NCBI GenBank assembly: GCA_946894095.1
Contig: OX335653.1
Location: 2,361,001 to 2,425,000, forward strand
From: Incurvaria masculella
Taxonomy: Eukaryota; Arthropoda; Insecta; Lepidoptera; Incurvariidae
Length of the DNA: 64,000 nucleotides
Direction of reading: 5' to 3'
Shown here in pieces: positions 1-10,194 of the stretch. Each line of letters starts with the position of its first letter. Position 1 is the first letter of the stretch. A model generated the notes under the pieces. It was not told the DNA's origin. It was given only the letters and a program-made list of their open reading frames with translations, and ran no database searches. The position numbers were made by a program, and so were the translations under genes.

Positions 1-290
1 GACAAAATAAAATAAAAAATAGAAATCTGTTGGGGCAAGGTCCGGTGAGTGCGGTGAGTGACGCAGAGCTCCCAGCTGTCACTCTTGTAGCTTTGCGATG
101 GTCGTCGTGTGAGCTCGCGGGTTGTCGTCGAAGAAAGAGCGATTGACCAGTCTTGGTTGTAAAATTTCGAGCCATCACTGTGAGCAATTCTTGGCAATAG
201 ACATCTGCCGTCACTGTGGTGCAATTCGGTAAGAAGCTGTGACGTACAAGTCCGGCACTGGTCTACCGGACAGTCACCATAATCTTCCTA
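1..290 (-). pseudogene. Mariner transposase C-terminal remnant, cut by window edge
   Basis: Read on the minus strand, the segment carries the two C-terminal catalytic blocks of a DD34D mariner transposase: a DDNPRAHTTTIAKLQE block near 130-90 and a HSPHSPDLAPTDFYF block near 55-15. An in-frame TGA lies between the two blocks and further frame breaks lie upstream, so it is a dead copy. It continues left of the window. It is clearly a different, much older copy than the intact mariner at 20.4 kb. Confidence 0.72.
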
Positions 291-320
291 TGAGTAATCT
301 ATGAGCCCAAATTTAAACCT

Positions 321-728
321 ATGAGTAGCCTAGTGGCGTGGAGACTTGCCTGGCATACCAGAGGTCTGGGTTCAAATCCTCGCCCCGTGCATGCACCACT
401 TTCTTTCTCTTTCTGAGTCGGGTAAGTGCATGCTGCTCCATGCGAGCTTTTCTATGGTTCGAAATCCATGTAAAACTGTAGGTTTAAAACTGTACCCCTA
501 ATGGTGGTAGGACCTTGATAAGTCCGCCCGGGTAGGTACCACCGAAGTGGATGAAAAGATGGTCGAAGCGGCAAGGAAAAAAATATCCGTGTTTTCCATC
601 CAGTTCAATGCTGCCGTGCATGAGCACGGCAGCATTGAAAAATGTCCCTAGCATGGCATTCATGTGGTGTATTCGGCTGTAATCAGAACGTCGTTTGAGT
701 TGTATTAGCCATGCATGTCAGGTTGAAT
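321..728 (+). repeat. tRNA-headed SINE, copy 1
   Basis: The 5' part (321-395) has a tRNA-like RNA polymerase III promoter, including a box-B-like GGGTTCAAATCCTCG. The body carries a signature shared by at least ten copies here: CCGCCCGGGT, GGTCGAAGCGGCAA, TTTTCCATCCAGTTCAATG and ATTAGCCATGCATGTC at the end. This copy is diverged in the middle. The flank from 729 to 1069 shows no gene or clear repeat. Confidence 0.8.
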
Positions 729-1069
729 AAAAACAAAACTCCATCTGTCACAGCACCGATAGGCCAAGGCCAAAGAAAACACTAATGTTTTTGTCAGGGT
801 TAGGCAAAGCACCTTTTCATACAGTCGTGTCATGTAAACTAACTTAATATTGGCACTTACTCACCTAAACATGGCACTGACTGCTTTTCGGACACCCCAC
901 CGCACTTGGCAATATACATTCCATGCTGCATCATGGTAAGAGGAACTACTGCCGCCTTCATTTACTCTCGCGCATGCGTTGTTCTCGCAGGGCACCTGAA
1001 ATAAGGTAAACTCTTCAAAGCTATGAAAATGAGTTGAATAAAAACATTGCACGTTTTTTTTTATGCGAC

Positions 1070-1459
1070 CTGACATGGATGGCTAATACCACACAACTAC
1101 CATTATGATATTAGCCCAATACACCACATTCCCGAAGGAATTAGGTGCAATGCCAGGACTTTCCATTATGAGCACGGCTACATTGAACTGGATGGAAAAC
1201 ACGGACAATTTTTCATTGCCGCTTCGACCATCTTTTCATTCAAAGCGATGGTACCAACCCGGGCGGGCTTAAACCCTACCACCTAGTAGGGGAAGGGGAC
1301 CTACAGTTTTACATGGATTCCGAACCATGGAGCAGCTCGCATTCGTGACGAAATGCACGTATCGATCTCGGAAAGAGAAAGATAGTGGCGCATGTCGGTA
1401 TTGAACCCGGGCCTCTGGTACGCTAGGCCAGTCCCCGCCCCACTAGGCTATGAGCCGCT
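1070..1459 (-). repeat. tRNA-headed SINE, copy 2 (reverse)
   Basis: This is the full body in reverse orientation, starting with GACATGGATGGCTAATACCA. It ends with a reversed box-B-like sequence (ATTGAACCCGGGCCTCTGG) and the reversed tRNA-like head at about 1400-1459. It is well preserved compared with copy 1. Confidence 0.85.
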
Positions 1460-2683
1460 CAAAGGCAAGAAAGTAACCCTCCATTGGATCTTTGGGTGTT
1501 TATCTAGTTCAATAGGCACATATTCGTAAGTATCGACGAAAGGTTTACAAGTGTATAAATATATATGTAAATACTTACTTGCGTGCCTATATACAAACAT
1601 ACTACATAAACTTATTTTTAATTGACTTATGTTAATTATGATAGAAATCGTATGTTTTTAAATTAATCCTTATTAAGGATATGTTTCAAGAATGAAGACT
1701 AAATTGCCTGAGATAATGTGACTAGATTTGGGTATTGAGGGCTCAATTTGTGATTCTAATCCTTTTGGAAACTTACACTAGTTTTATTAAAGCTAAACAC
1801 GTTTATGTAGACAGACAAACTCCTGGGTTAGGTTAGGTTCGATTTTGTGCTTTTTATAATCCCACAAAATACATAGGAGCATGTGCTTTTGGAAGAGGTC
1901 ACCTCTACGAATACAATGTAAAAAAAAAACAGTAACATTTTCATAGTTCAACCACGGAGATGAAGAACTCCATGAGTTCAACGAATTGTTTATTTCTATT
2001 TTTAGATTGACTTACGAAAATCAGACATCCAATCAACGAGCACCCTAGCAGAATGATTAAGCAGTATTTCATTTTTATAATAATTGATGTCAAGATTGTC
2101 AGAGGAAATGATTGAAAGCCTCAGCATCAGGGTCACATCTGGGGAAAATATTTATTACATGAAAAATTCTGAACTCAAACTTATCGACTTTTGGCTGCTG
2201 ATGTATTCGGTCACATAGTATCGAGCTCATTGTGGAATTGGTGAATTTATTGAGTTCATTTGGTTTAAAAATTTTCGAAAATACCCTTAAGCCGCGTCAT
2301 TGTGGCAGACTGTATTTTTTTCTTTGTGGCATCTGTCTCTTTGGGGTAAATTTGCCCATTTCGTTTGGCAAATTGTAATTTCATTCATTTAAACATCTAG
2401 TAGTCAAACTACACTTAATTACAAACTGATAGATCCACGGATTGACTTGAATTAGGACCCGCAAAGAAACTTCAATTGTTAATAGGTTTTTTCAGTCCTC
2501 AGTCATAAAGACTTAGACCCGATTGCAGGAAGAGACTTTGAAGTTAATCAATGCTTAAATATTAGTTAAGCTCGTGAATGTGATTCAGTTGCCTTCCATA
2601 CTGTCCGATAAAATTATAATGAGGTTAATGGATGAAAAATATATAAGTAATTAAGAAAATACTTCAACAAATCGTCAAATCGT
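1460..2683. other. AT-rich non-coding stretch
   Basis: I see no convincing exon. A short piece at about 2515-2640 (GATTGCAGGAAGAGACTT, then a diverged ATACTGTCCGATAAAA) matches a roughly 160-bp repeat family seen again at 52.9, 54.4 and 56.1 kb. The rest looks like ordinary intron or intergenic DNA. Confidence 0.5.
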
Positions 2684-3128
2684 CAGCCTCGGTAGTCCAG
2701 TGGCGCGATGCTTTGCGATTCGATAAGTTCGGTGAAGCAACTCTGAGCATGGTTGGTTTCTAGATGGCTGGCCGTGCTTCGAATTCCACGTAAAACTTTA
2801 GATTTGTTTTATATGTAACTTGACATAAAAGGCTAATGCCGCACAATTACCGTTATGATATTAGCCCAATACACGACCTTCCCGAAGGAATTAGGTGCCA
2901 TGCCAGGACTTTCCCTTTTTACGAGCACGGCTACACTGGACTGGGTGGGAAACCCGGAAAACCCGGTTTTCCTTCTTCCCCGGGGAAAGTATCCCGGGAT
3001 TGCCGCTTGAACCACTGTTTCATCCAATGCGGTGATACCAACCCGGCTTTACCCTACCACCTAGAAGATGAAGAGGACCTAACGTTTTACATGGGTTCCG
3101 AACCATGGTACAGCACGTATTCACAATG
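2684..3128. repeat. Composite of two SINE pieces
   Basis: 2684-2800 is a plus-strand head of the 5S-like type (CCAGTGGCGCGATGCTTTGCG). 2820-3128 is the shared SINE body in reverse, from AAAGGCTAATGCCGCACAAT to a reversed CCGAACCATGG-type junction. The two halves point away from each other, so one probably inserted beside or into the other. Between 3129 and 3390 I see nothing but the intron end that leads into the first gene A exon. Confidence 0.75.
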
Positions 3129-3390
3129 AAATACACTTAATATATACTCCAATCACTTATCAACCTCAACGGATAGAAAACAAAATGAATGCATTGTAAC
3201 TTGTCACAAATACTTCCAACAGCAACCTTCTTTGTAAAGTAATTCGGAATTAGCCGTGCCATAAAACATTCACAAAGGACAGTTTAACATGGAAGGCTGC
3301 GATCAATTAAAACATCGATGTTGAGAGAAAGTAGGCTTTGTAGAAAATTCACGAAAACTTTTATAAATATATTTCGATTGCGTGTTGCAG

Positions 3391-3513
3391 AAACGGAAGC
3401 AGTGAGCAGCGGCTGCGAGGCGAGTGGTGTCCGCGATGAGATCCAGAGAGACTACGCCGCGCTGCAGTCACGGCTGGGCAGAGAGTTCTCGGATAAGAGG
3501 GGCAAGCTATACG
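3391..3513 (+). CDS. Gene A, first visible exon (41 codons, phase 1-1)
   Basis: The exon follows a GTGTTGCAG acceptor and ends TACG|GTGAGC. It enters and leaves in phase 1, so its 123 nt can be skipped or duplicated without changing frame. It encodes an amphipathic, probably coiled-coil segment (DEIQRDYAALQSRLGREFSD). The next exon (5136) continues in frame. The true 5' end of the gene lies upstream, probably outside the window; no start codon is assigned. Gene A is a large disordered protein that I do not recognise. An alternative is that another copy in the following array is the one normally used. Confidence 0.68.
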
Positions 3514-3536
3514 GTGAGCTTGGTCATATAATCCAG

Positions 3537-4393
3537 AAACAGAGGGAGTAAGCAGCGGCTGCAAGGCGAACGGCATCCGTGGCGAGATCCAGAGAGTCTA
3601 CGCCGCGTTGCAGTCACGCCTGGGCAGAGAGTTCTCGGATAAGAGGGGCAAGCTATACGGTGAGATTCGTCATATAATCCAGAAACAGAGGGAATAAGCA
3701 GCGGCTGCAAGGCAAACGGCATCCGTGGCGAGATCCAGAGAGGCTACGCCGCGCTGCAGTCACGGCTGGGCAGAGAGTTCTCGGATAAGAGGGGGCAAGC
3801 TATACGGTGAGCTTCGTCATATAATCCAGAAACAGAGGGAATAAGCAGCGGCTGCAAGGCAAACGGCATCCGTGGCGAGATCCAGAGAGTCTACGCCGCG
3901 CTGCAGTCACGGCTGGGCAGAGAGTTCTCGGATAAGAGGGGCAAGCTATACGGTGAGTTTCGTCATATAATCCAGAAACAGAGGGAATAAGCAGCGGCTG
4001 CAAGGCAAACGGCATCCGTGGCGAGATCCAGAGAGGCTACGCCGCGCTGCAGTCACGGCTGGGCAGAGAGTTCTCGGATAAGAGGGGCAAGCTATACGGT
4101 GAGCTTCGTCATATAATCCAGAAACAGAGGGAATAAGCAGCGGCTGCAAGGCAAACGGCATCCGTGGCGAGATCCAGAGAGTCTACGCCGCGCTGCAGTC
4201 ACGGCTGGGCAGAGAGTTCTCGGATAAGAGGGGCAAGCTATACGGTGAGTTTCGTCATATAATCCCGAAACGAAGGGAGTAAGCAGCGACTGCAAGGCGA
4301 ACGACATCCGCGATGAGATGCAGATAGAATACACCGTAGCGCTGACGTCACGACTGGGCATGGAGTTCTCGGACAAGATGGGCAAACTTTGCG
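3537..4393 (+). repeat. Six further copies of the gene A exon in a 146-bp tandem array
   Basis: Copies begin at 3537, 3683, 3830, 3976, 4122 and 4268. Each has the exon (123 nt) followed by the same 23-nt spacer, GTGAG...ATCCAG. Copies 2, 4, 5, 6 and 7 stay open in the exon frame and end TACG|GTGAG or TGCG|GTGAT. Copy 3 has one extra G near 3795 that breaks its frame. The last copy (4268-4393) is the most diverged, is 126 nt long and has CCCG instead of CCAG at its acceptor. The spacers are too short to be introns between neighbouring copies, so at most one copy per transcript could be used. It may equally be an intronic minisatellite born from the exon. Confidence 0.75.
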
Positions 4394-4639
4394 GTGATCT
4401 TTTTAAGTCTTGTCACCTCGGCGTATCGTCTCAGTACTTTTAATGGCGAGTGCAAAGATCCACATCTTTTTTAAGGATAGCTACGATAGCAAACCGCCCG
4501 CAATTGAACTTATTAACGTTTTATCATCCATGTCCGGGATCGTGGATAAGCTATCTACCCCATCTTGTGTGTAGAACCAGCAATCTCACCTCCCGATGCA
4601 CCCATCAATTATTTACATGTCTACGCGGCTGGATCCGTC

Positions 4640-5030
4640 GACCCACTACTAGCTGTGAACTTTTTGACCAACAGGCAACCATTGCAAATGCCGTCCAGTC
4701 CGAAGACCGGTTGGGCTAAAGCACGGAATCCCATCGTCCCACTACTGGCTGTGTACTTTTTGACCTACAGACAAACATTGCAAATGCCGTCCAGTCCAAA
4801 GACCGGTTGGGCTAAAGCACGGAATTCCATCGTCCACTACTAGCTGTGTACTTTTTGACCTACAGACAAGCATTGCAAATGCCGTCCAGTCCGAAGGCCG
4901 GTTGGGCTAAAGCACGGAATTCCATCGTCCACTACTAGCTGTGTACTTTTTGACCTACAGACAAGCATTGCAAATGCCGTCCAGTCCGAAGAGCGATTGG
5001 GCTAAAGCACGGAATTTTCTGTGGGCTAAA
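4640..5030. repeat. 95-bp minisatellite, about four copies
   Basis: Units start near 4649, 4744, 4840 and 4935, with a shared core TTGCAAATGCCGTCCAGTCC followed by GGTTGGGCTAAAGCACGG. The unit has open frames on the plus strand, but a 95-bp period shifts frame at each copy, so long translation is incidental. It separates the 146-bp array from the degenerate copy at 5030-5105. Confidence 0.8.
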
Positions 5031-5105
5031 GGCACGGCTGGGTGTAGGGAGCTATCTGAATGGAGGAAACTACACGATGAACTTCGACATAAAATACAAA
5101 AACGG
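5030..5105 (+). pseudogene. Degenerate eighth copy of the gene A exon unit
   Basis: The sequence ACGGCTGGGTGTAGGGAGCT and onward aligns base by base with the end of the 146-bp unit, including a diverged version of its spacer (GAACTTCGACATAAAATAC). The donor GT has become AT. The array therefore once extended to here and was split by the 95-bp minisatellite. Confidence 0.65.
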
Positions 5106-5135
5106 ACTTGATCAATATTGCGTCTCTGGTTGCAG

Positions 5136-5300
5136 GAATGCGGCCGGTAGCAACTGAGGAGCAGCTCTCGGCGGACTTCCGCAAAAAGCTGGCGGAGTGG
5201 CAGCGCATGAAGGGCGGTGGCAGCGGGGTAGGCAGCGCACGCCAGCCGCCGCCGGTGCCCGATCGCAGCGACCTCAGTGACGACTTTCTCAAGAAGTGGG
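5136..5300 (+). CDS. Gene A exon (55 codons, phase 1-1)
   Basis: Acceptor CTGGTTGCAG, donor TGGG|GTTCGT. It enters and leaves in phase 1, matching both neighbours. It encodes LSADFRKKLAEWQRMK, a Gly/Pro-rich linker (RQPPPVPDR) and LSDDFLKKW, so two copies of the F-x-[KR]-K-x-x-E-W-like motif begin here. Codon use is GC-rich against an AT-rich intron. The donor is immediately followed by a (TA)n tract. Confidence 0.8.
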
Positions 5301-5304
5301 GTTC

Positions 5305-5352
<48 letters not shown>
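5305..5352. repeat. (TA)n microsatellite
   Basis: About 24 TA units start a few bases after the gene A donor site at 5300. This AT tract and the SINE behind it are likely to be length-variable. Confidence 0.95.
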
Positions 5353-5353
<1 letters not shown>

Positions 5354-5727
5354 GTGACTGGACATGGATGGCTAATACCACAAGTTCTGTCATGGTATTA
5401 GCCCAACACACCACATGGGAACTAGGTGCCATGCCAGGACCTTCCTTATATTGCATGGCTACATTGAACTGGATGGAAAACACGGACAATTTTCATTGCC
5501 GCTTCGACCATCGTTCATTCAATGCGATGGTACCAACCCGGGCGGGATAAACCCTACCACCTAGTAAGTAAGGAAGGGGACCTATAGTTTAACGTGGAAT
5601 CCGAACCACGGCCAGCCTCTCTCAACGGTCGAATGGTCACCCATCCAAGACCAGACCGGACCCAGCGTTGCTTAACTTCAGATAGCGATCGCCGAAGTGT
5701 CGCGCCACTGGGCCACTGAGGCTATGT
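5353..5727 (-). repeat. 5S-headed SINE, reverse
   Basis: The shared SINE body lies in reverse (5353-5600). It is followed by a reversed 5S-rRNA-like head at about 5625-5727 (CACCCATCCAAGACCAGACC, then CAGCGTTGCTTAACTTC). In sense orientation this reads like the middle of 5S rRNA (GAAGTTAAGCAACGCTG...GGATGGGTGACC), which carries the internal pol III promoter in SINE3-type elements. Confidence 0.82.
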
Positions 5728-5924
5728 AATGTATAGTTGCCTACGAATAGCGGAGAATATTTTTTTAATTTCCCTGCCATTCAGTTGATGATAACATATG
5801 TAGTTTAAAATGAACGCAAGCCTGCTGTAAAATATAGCTCACGATATGGTTGTCAAAGATTGTAACGAGTGATCTTCTATTCTATAGGCTCATAAGATTT
5901 GATTTGGAAATTTTGGGAAAGTTG

Positions 5925-6145
5925 CTTTTGGACCGAAAATTTGACTAACTAAGGCGCTCTGCTCCGCTCGGGTCAATATCTCGACAACAGCGCCTACCGG
6001 ACCCATTTACAATTTAAATCATTCAGGGACCCACCCGAACACATACAAACAATTTCATCAAAATCTGACCAGCCATTTAGCTGGGGTTAAGTAACAAACA
6101 CACGTACAGAAGAATTAGAAAGAAAGAAAGAAAGAAAATACGTTT
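5925..6145 (+). repeat. LINE 3' end with (AGAA)n tail
   Basis: CAATTTCATCAAAATCTGAC, then AGCTGGGGTTAAGTAACAAA and a tail of AGAAAGAAAG repeats is typical of the 3' region of an RTE-like non-LTR element in Lepidoptera (recognised from memory; class not proven). Only the 3' end is present, as expected of 5'-truncated insertion. Confidence 0.5.
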
Positions 6146-6340
6146 ATTTTTTCTCAACACAACTTAGAACACTTACAAAATTCAAAATACACATTTGTGG
6201 AGAAAAAAAAAGGAGCCAGCTCAGCATTTTGTGCTGCAGGTCCCTCTTGATGAGTGAACTACAGCGCTGATTTTACGCTGGTCCGGACACACTTACGACT
6301 AACATAAGGTGAGAGCAACAGCTGTTTGTCGTGAGTGAGG
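6115..6340 (-). repeat. Second LINE 3' tail, reverse
   Basis: On the minus strand the segment reads into GAGAAAAAATAAACGTATTT followed by a TTTC-repeat tail shared with the neighbouring plus-strand element, so two elements meet tail to tail. No reading frame of useful length is present. From 6340 to 6728 I see only AT-rich intron. Confidence 0.45.
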
Positions 6341-6728
6341 AAACATAATACATAAAACCAGAAAAAATACAGTAAGTAAACCCTTAAAAAAACATGACAT
6401 AGACCAATTAGTTAAATTATTGTCAAAGAGAACACACGAGGGAAAAAAAAATACTTTACACAATTAAAGAAAAACACAAAAATACGATCACACGAACTAT
6501 TTAACAATACAATTAAATTCAATTACGAGATACAATTTTATCTTATAAAACACGTAGAACATTTTGAGGGGGCATTCTCATTTCAAAGAACTTCTCAAGG
6601 AACACAAAAAGAGCGAATATAATGTTATAGATTTTAAAATGTGTAACTTAAAATGTCTTTCCGCGTTGGAGCGCAAGAAGCCAGGACTTGCACGCTCGTC
6701 TAAATTATACAAGTAATAAGGAAAAGGA

Positions 6729-7137
6729 TAAGCGGCTCGTAGCCTAGTGGCGCGGGGACTTTTTTAGCATACCAGGGGTCTGGGTTCAAATCCTCGCCCC
6801 GTTAATGCACCACTTTCTTTCTCTTTCCGATTTGGATAAGTGCATTTCGTCACGAATACGGGCTGCTCCATGGTTCGGATCCGTCCAGATCCATGTATGG
6901 ATCTCCTTCCCATACTAGGTGGTAGGGTTTAAGCCGCCCACCCGGGTTGGTACCACCGCATTGGATGAAACTATGTTTGAAGCGGCAATGAAAAAATGTC
7001 CCGTGTTTTCCATCCAGTTCAATGGAGCCGTGCTCATAAAGGGAAGGTCCTGGCATGGCATATAATTCCTTCCGTAATGTGATGTATTGGACTAATCATC
7101 ATAACGGTATTTGTGTGGTATTAGCTTTTTATGTCAG
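6729..7137 (+). repeat. tRNA-headed SINE, best preserved copy
   Basis: Head GCGGCTCGTAGCCTAGTGGC, box-B-like GGGTTCAAATCC at 6782-6793, then the complete shared body to ATTAGCTTTTTATGTCAGG. This copy serves as the local reference for the tRNA-headed type. Confidence 0.88.
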
Positions 7138-7367
7138 GTTCCATCTCAGGGCACACCGCAAACGAATTCCAATCTGTGTGTCAATAATACAAACATATCA
7201 TGGTTACTTTTAGGTTTGTGGAAAACGGCTTACTCACGGTGTGTCGATGATATTGCACGACGTTTCGAACCAAACGTTTGGTCCATCATCAGGCGAGCAC
7301 CCGTGCCGGAAACTTCCCTGTTGACCGCCGGTAATCTCAAATCATATACAAATCATGGTTCTTTCAG

Positions 7368-7475
7368 ACGAATGGAAAAGGCTAAAAGAAACGAATTCCG
7401 TTCCCACGTGGGCCGAGGAGGCTCGCCCTGAAGAGGTTCTGGTGCAGACTTCTTCTGGATATGTCCGCTTTCAAG
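7368..7475 (+). CDS. Gene A exon (36 codons, phase 1-1)
   Basis: Acceptor GGTTCTTTCAG, donor TCAAG|GTTTGT. Read in phase 1 it gives DEWKRLKETNSVPTWAEE...GYVRFQ with no stop, and it joins the previous exon to form FLKKWDEWKRLKE. This completes the second F/W-E-W motif. The frame used by longer overlapping ORFs here is a shadow. Confidence rests on the phase match to both neighbouring exons. Confidence 0.78.
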
Positions 7476-7744
7476 GTTTGTTTTTTTAATAGTCACATTC
7501 ATTCCATGGTTAATTGGCGAATAACTGTCTTTTTAACTTTAATCTAGCAGTGTATCTACAGGAAACCTCGATTAAAATCTAACCAATGACAAACGGATTG
7601 AAATAAAATCTACGAACCCCGTGCATTTCGATTTGACAATCGTGATTTTGACAGAGACCAACGACGGAGCAATACGTTGTTGCTATCGTCATCGCTTATA
7701 GTTATTATTCTACGAATTCTACACTCAGAAGTTAATATATGAAA

Positions 7745-8545
7745 AACACGGGCACGGTACAAAATCGTGTTAATGGGCTCTGGAACTTTATCTCTCTTCA
7801 TGAATGAATCTTCATGAAACAAGCTAGGTTTGATGACTAACCTTTTTTAGATGTTTTTGTCCTAACGTATTGTAAGTGCGAGAAATTTTCAAACTTTAGA
7901 ACCTTGCAACATAGAATCTAAACATAATTTTACAATGCCAATGTTCATGAAACATCTAGTTCGAATTAAGGCCCTGGTACTAGCCAAATCGCAAAGTTAG
8001 ACGAGGCACCCCAAGTTAACTAACTAAGTCTGACGATTATAAGTGTCATTCTTACAATATATGATTCCTTGTCTAGGAATTGAATTATTTTCGTTAATGT
8101 ATGTTTCCTTTTTCTATACAAAATACATTGCGGAAACGGTGTCCATTTCCGAACTTTTTTGACTAAATGTAGAAATCTAAAAGCAAATGGATTTTTTTGT
8201 TTATGCATATATGCTGTTTTTGCTTATATCTAGAAATCGAATTACTTTCAGATTTCTAATGAGAAAAATCAACTTTTTTATTTTTATTATTATTTAAATA
8301 AATGATGGAATAAAAAAATATTAACAATCCATTATCAGTCTGGAGTTCTATTTGGATTTGCTGAAGCGTTTCACTACATATTATTACATTTGTTATAAAG
8401 TGCATTTGTATGGCGCGAGTAGTTGGCTAGTCCTAGCGCCTTAATAAAACTGTTTGAAGTATAATTTTGGATCTCCAATAAGAAATGAGCGCATGATTTT
8501 CTTTCCACGTTTGTATGGGAATTGAGCGGTAAGCGGCAGTATTCA
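7745..8545. repeat. Diverged MITE-1 copy split by a MITE-2 insertion
   Basis: 7745-7965 (CACGGGCACGGTACAAAATC onward) and 8445-8545 (GATCTCCAATAAGAAATGAG onward) match the two parts of the TTAA MITE seen intact at 17.5, 45.2 and 49.9 kb. The middle is occupied by another element, which dates MITE-1 as older than MITE-2 here. Confidence 0.75.
7966..8444. mobile_element. MITE-2 copy a, TTAA-flanked, 479 bp
   Basis: The element runs TTAAGGCCCTGGTACTAGCC ... GGCTAGTCCTAGCGCCTTAA with imperfect inverted ends. It sits between TTAA at both sides, which is the target choice of piggyBac-like transposons. It has no coding capacity. Two further copies of the same length are at 43132-43610 and 43624-44102. 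Confidence 0.82.
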
Positions 8546-8987
8546 TTCGGCGGTTACATTCAGTTTCATAAGGGCGTAAGGAAAATCAGATTTTTTTTAT
8601 TAATATTTAATACAACTGATTTTGAAATTTCGAAAAGATAAAAGAAAAATTGATCGTTTGAATGTATTTGAATCATATAATTGCATATACGGGCTCCAAT
8701 CGTTCAAGCTTTTTTTATGAACTTATATGCATATCTCTCTCATTTGAGAAATCTAAGCCTCGGAATCTAACAGTAATGTCTCGTTAACTAGACCTAGTTT
8801 GCTAGACCATCTACATATAAATTTACTTTTTTGATTATCAGAATTCGATATGCATATTTTTTTATAAAATTAAACGTTGTTTTATTCACGCTCTTATCAA
8901 TCCGATCATATTTGTTCCTTTTGACTGAGTAAGCAATGTCCATCAATAAATCAAATCGTCCGATCCATATTCTCTGGCGGTCTCCAG

Positions 8988-9250
8988 GGATATCCCGCTC
9001 CTTCACGCGCAAACTGCACGAGTGGGAGAAGCGGCGCGGCATCGCGCCCGAGGCGTCCACGTCGGCGCTGCTGCGGCAGGCGCAGGGCGCGCGCGCCGCC
9101 GCCGCTGCCGCGCCGCTGTCGCGCGCGCAGTCCGCCGGCAGCGTCGTCGCCGCCACCGCCGCGCAGGCAGCGCGCGCGCACCACGCCTCCAGCCTGAGCG
9201 TCAACGACGCGGACGACCTGGAGATGCAGTACGGGCACGACAATCAGTCG
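8988..9250 (+). CDS. Gene A exon (88 codons, phase 1-0)
   Basis: Acceptor GGTCTCCAG, donor AGTCG|GTGAGA. It encodes SRSFTRKLHEWEKRRGIAPE, the third and clearest F-x-[KR]-K-L-x-E-W motif, followed by an Ala-rich low-complexity stretch and an acidic end (VNDADDLEMQYGHDNQS). It is strongly GC-rich compared with its introns. The phase is consistent with 7475 before it and 10825 after it. Confidence 0.85.
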
Positions 9251-10145
9251 GTGAGATCATCAGCCCCGGATCTAGGGGCGCAAGCCGGGGCCTATGCCCC
9301 GGATGGCAAGTTCAGAGGGCGGCCAAATTCACACTCTACAGAATGGACAACCCAACAAGCGAGTTTTTTTTCATGTTAAGGACCTCACAAGAAAGCCGCC
9401 CGACGGCGCCCATGGGCTTTCGGACTTTCACCGGGGCTACGAAAACCATGCCGGCCGGCCAGGTGTTTCTTCACACCATGTTTGAAGGACCCATGGGCTT
9501 TCGGACTTTCAGCGGGGCTACGAAAACCATGCCGGCCAGCCAGGTGTTTCTTCACACCATGTTTGAAGGACCCATGGGCTTTCGGACTTTCACCGGGGCT
9601 ACGAAAACCATGCCGGCCGGCCAGGTGTTTCTTCACACCATGTTTGAAGGACCCATGGGCTTTCAGACTTTCACCGGAGCTACGAAAACCATGCCGGCCG
9701 GCCAGGTGTTTCTTCACACCATGTTTAAAGGACCCCAGGTTGTACTTTGGGGGAAAAAACGGCAGGGAGTCCATTCCATAGTTTACCGACCCTTATATAA
9801 AAGATCTAGAGGTTCGGTGGGTTCTTATTTTGGGAATGTCGAAGTAATTTGGTGCCTGCCTGTTCCGCGTTGTGCGATGGTAGAATGGGGACGGAGGGAC
9901 AGCGTTATGCAGCTCCGAAGAGCACTCTCCATGGTAAAGACGATATAATACAGCGAGAGACCCTACATCTCTTCGGAGTTGAAGGGTCTATAAATTTAGG
10001 GATACCTTGGCATCGTCGACGAGACTCACGGCACGACGCTGTATCGAGTCCAGGGAGCCAAGCAGATACTTAGCTGAGCCGTTCCACGCGCCGATGTAAG
10101 CGCCGTTGAATTCTGCCAGGAACTCTACTTTTTAAAGAGCAAGCT
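9251..10145. repeat. Dispersed repeat with an internal 81-bp tandem (4x)
   Basis: The four units start at 9411, 9492, 9573 and 9654, exactly 81 bp apart, each holding ACCATGCCGGCCGGCCAGGT-type sequence. Because 81 is divisible by 3, long frames appear on both strands, but the repeat lies in an intron and related single-unit copies occur at 35.8 and 37.5 kb, with a flank-only piece at 62.3 kb. I therefore treat it as a transposon-derived repeat and not as protein-coding. Confidence 0.7.
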
Positions 10146-10194
10146 CCGCTTTATTTGGTGATAAAGAAAAAGGTAACGATTTCTATCTCTTGCA

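Noticed and set aside
3361..4385. Series of 71-97 codon minus-strand frames
   Set aside because: They are antisense echoes of the 146-bp exon array; each crosses the array spacer.
5026..5550. Frames containing a poly Tyr-Ile run
   Set aside because: The run is translation of the (TA)n microsatellite.
6729..6800. Possible tRNA gene
   Set aside because: It has box A/B-like elements but no complete cloverleaf that I can draw, and it is the head of a SINE present in many copies.
9022..9948. 308-codon plus-strand frame
   Set aside because: It is in a different frame from the phase-supported gene A exon and continues through the 81-bp intronic tandem repeat; Arg/Ala-rich shadow coding.
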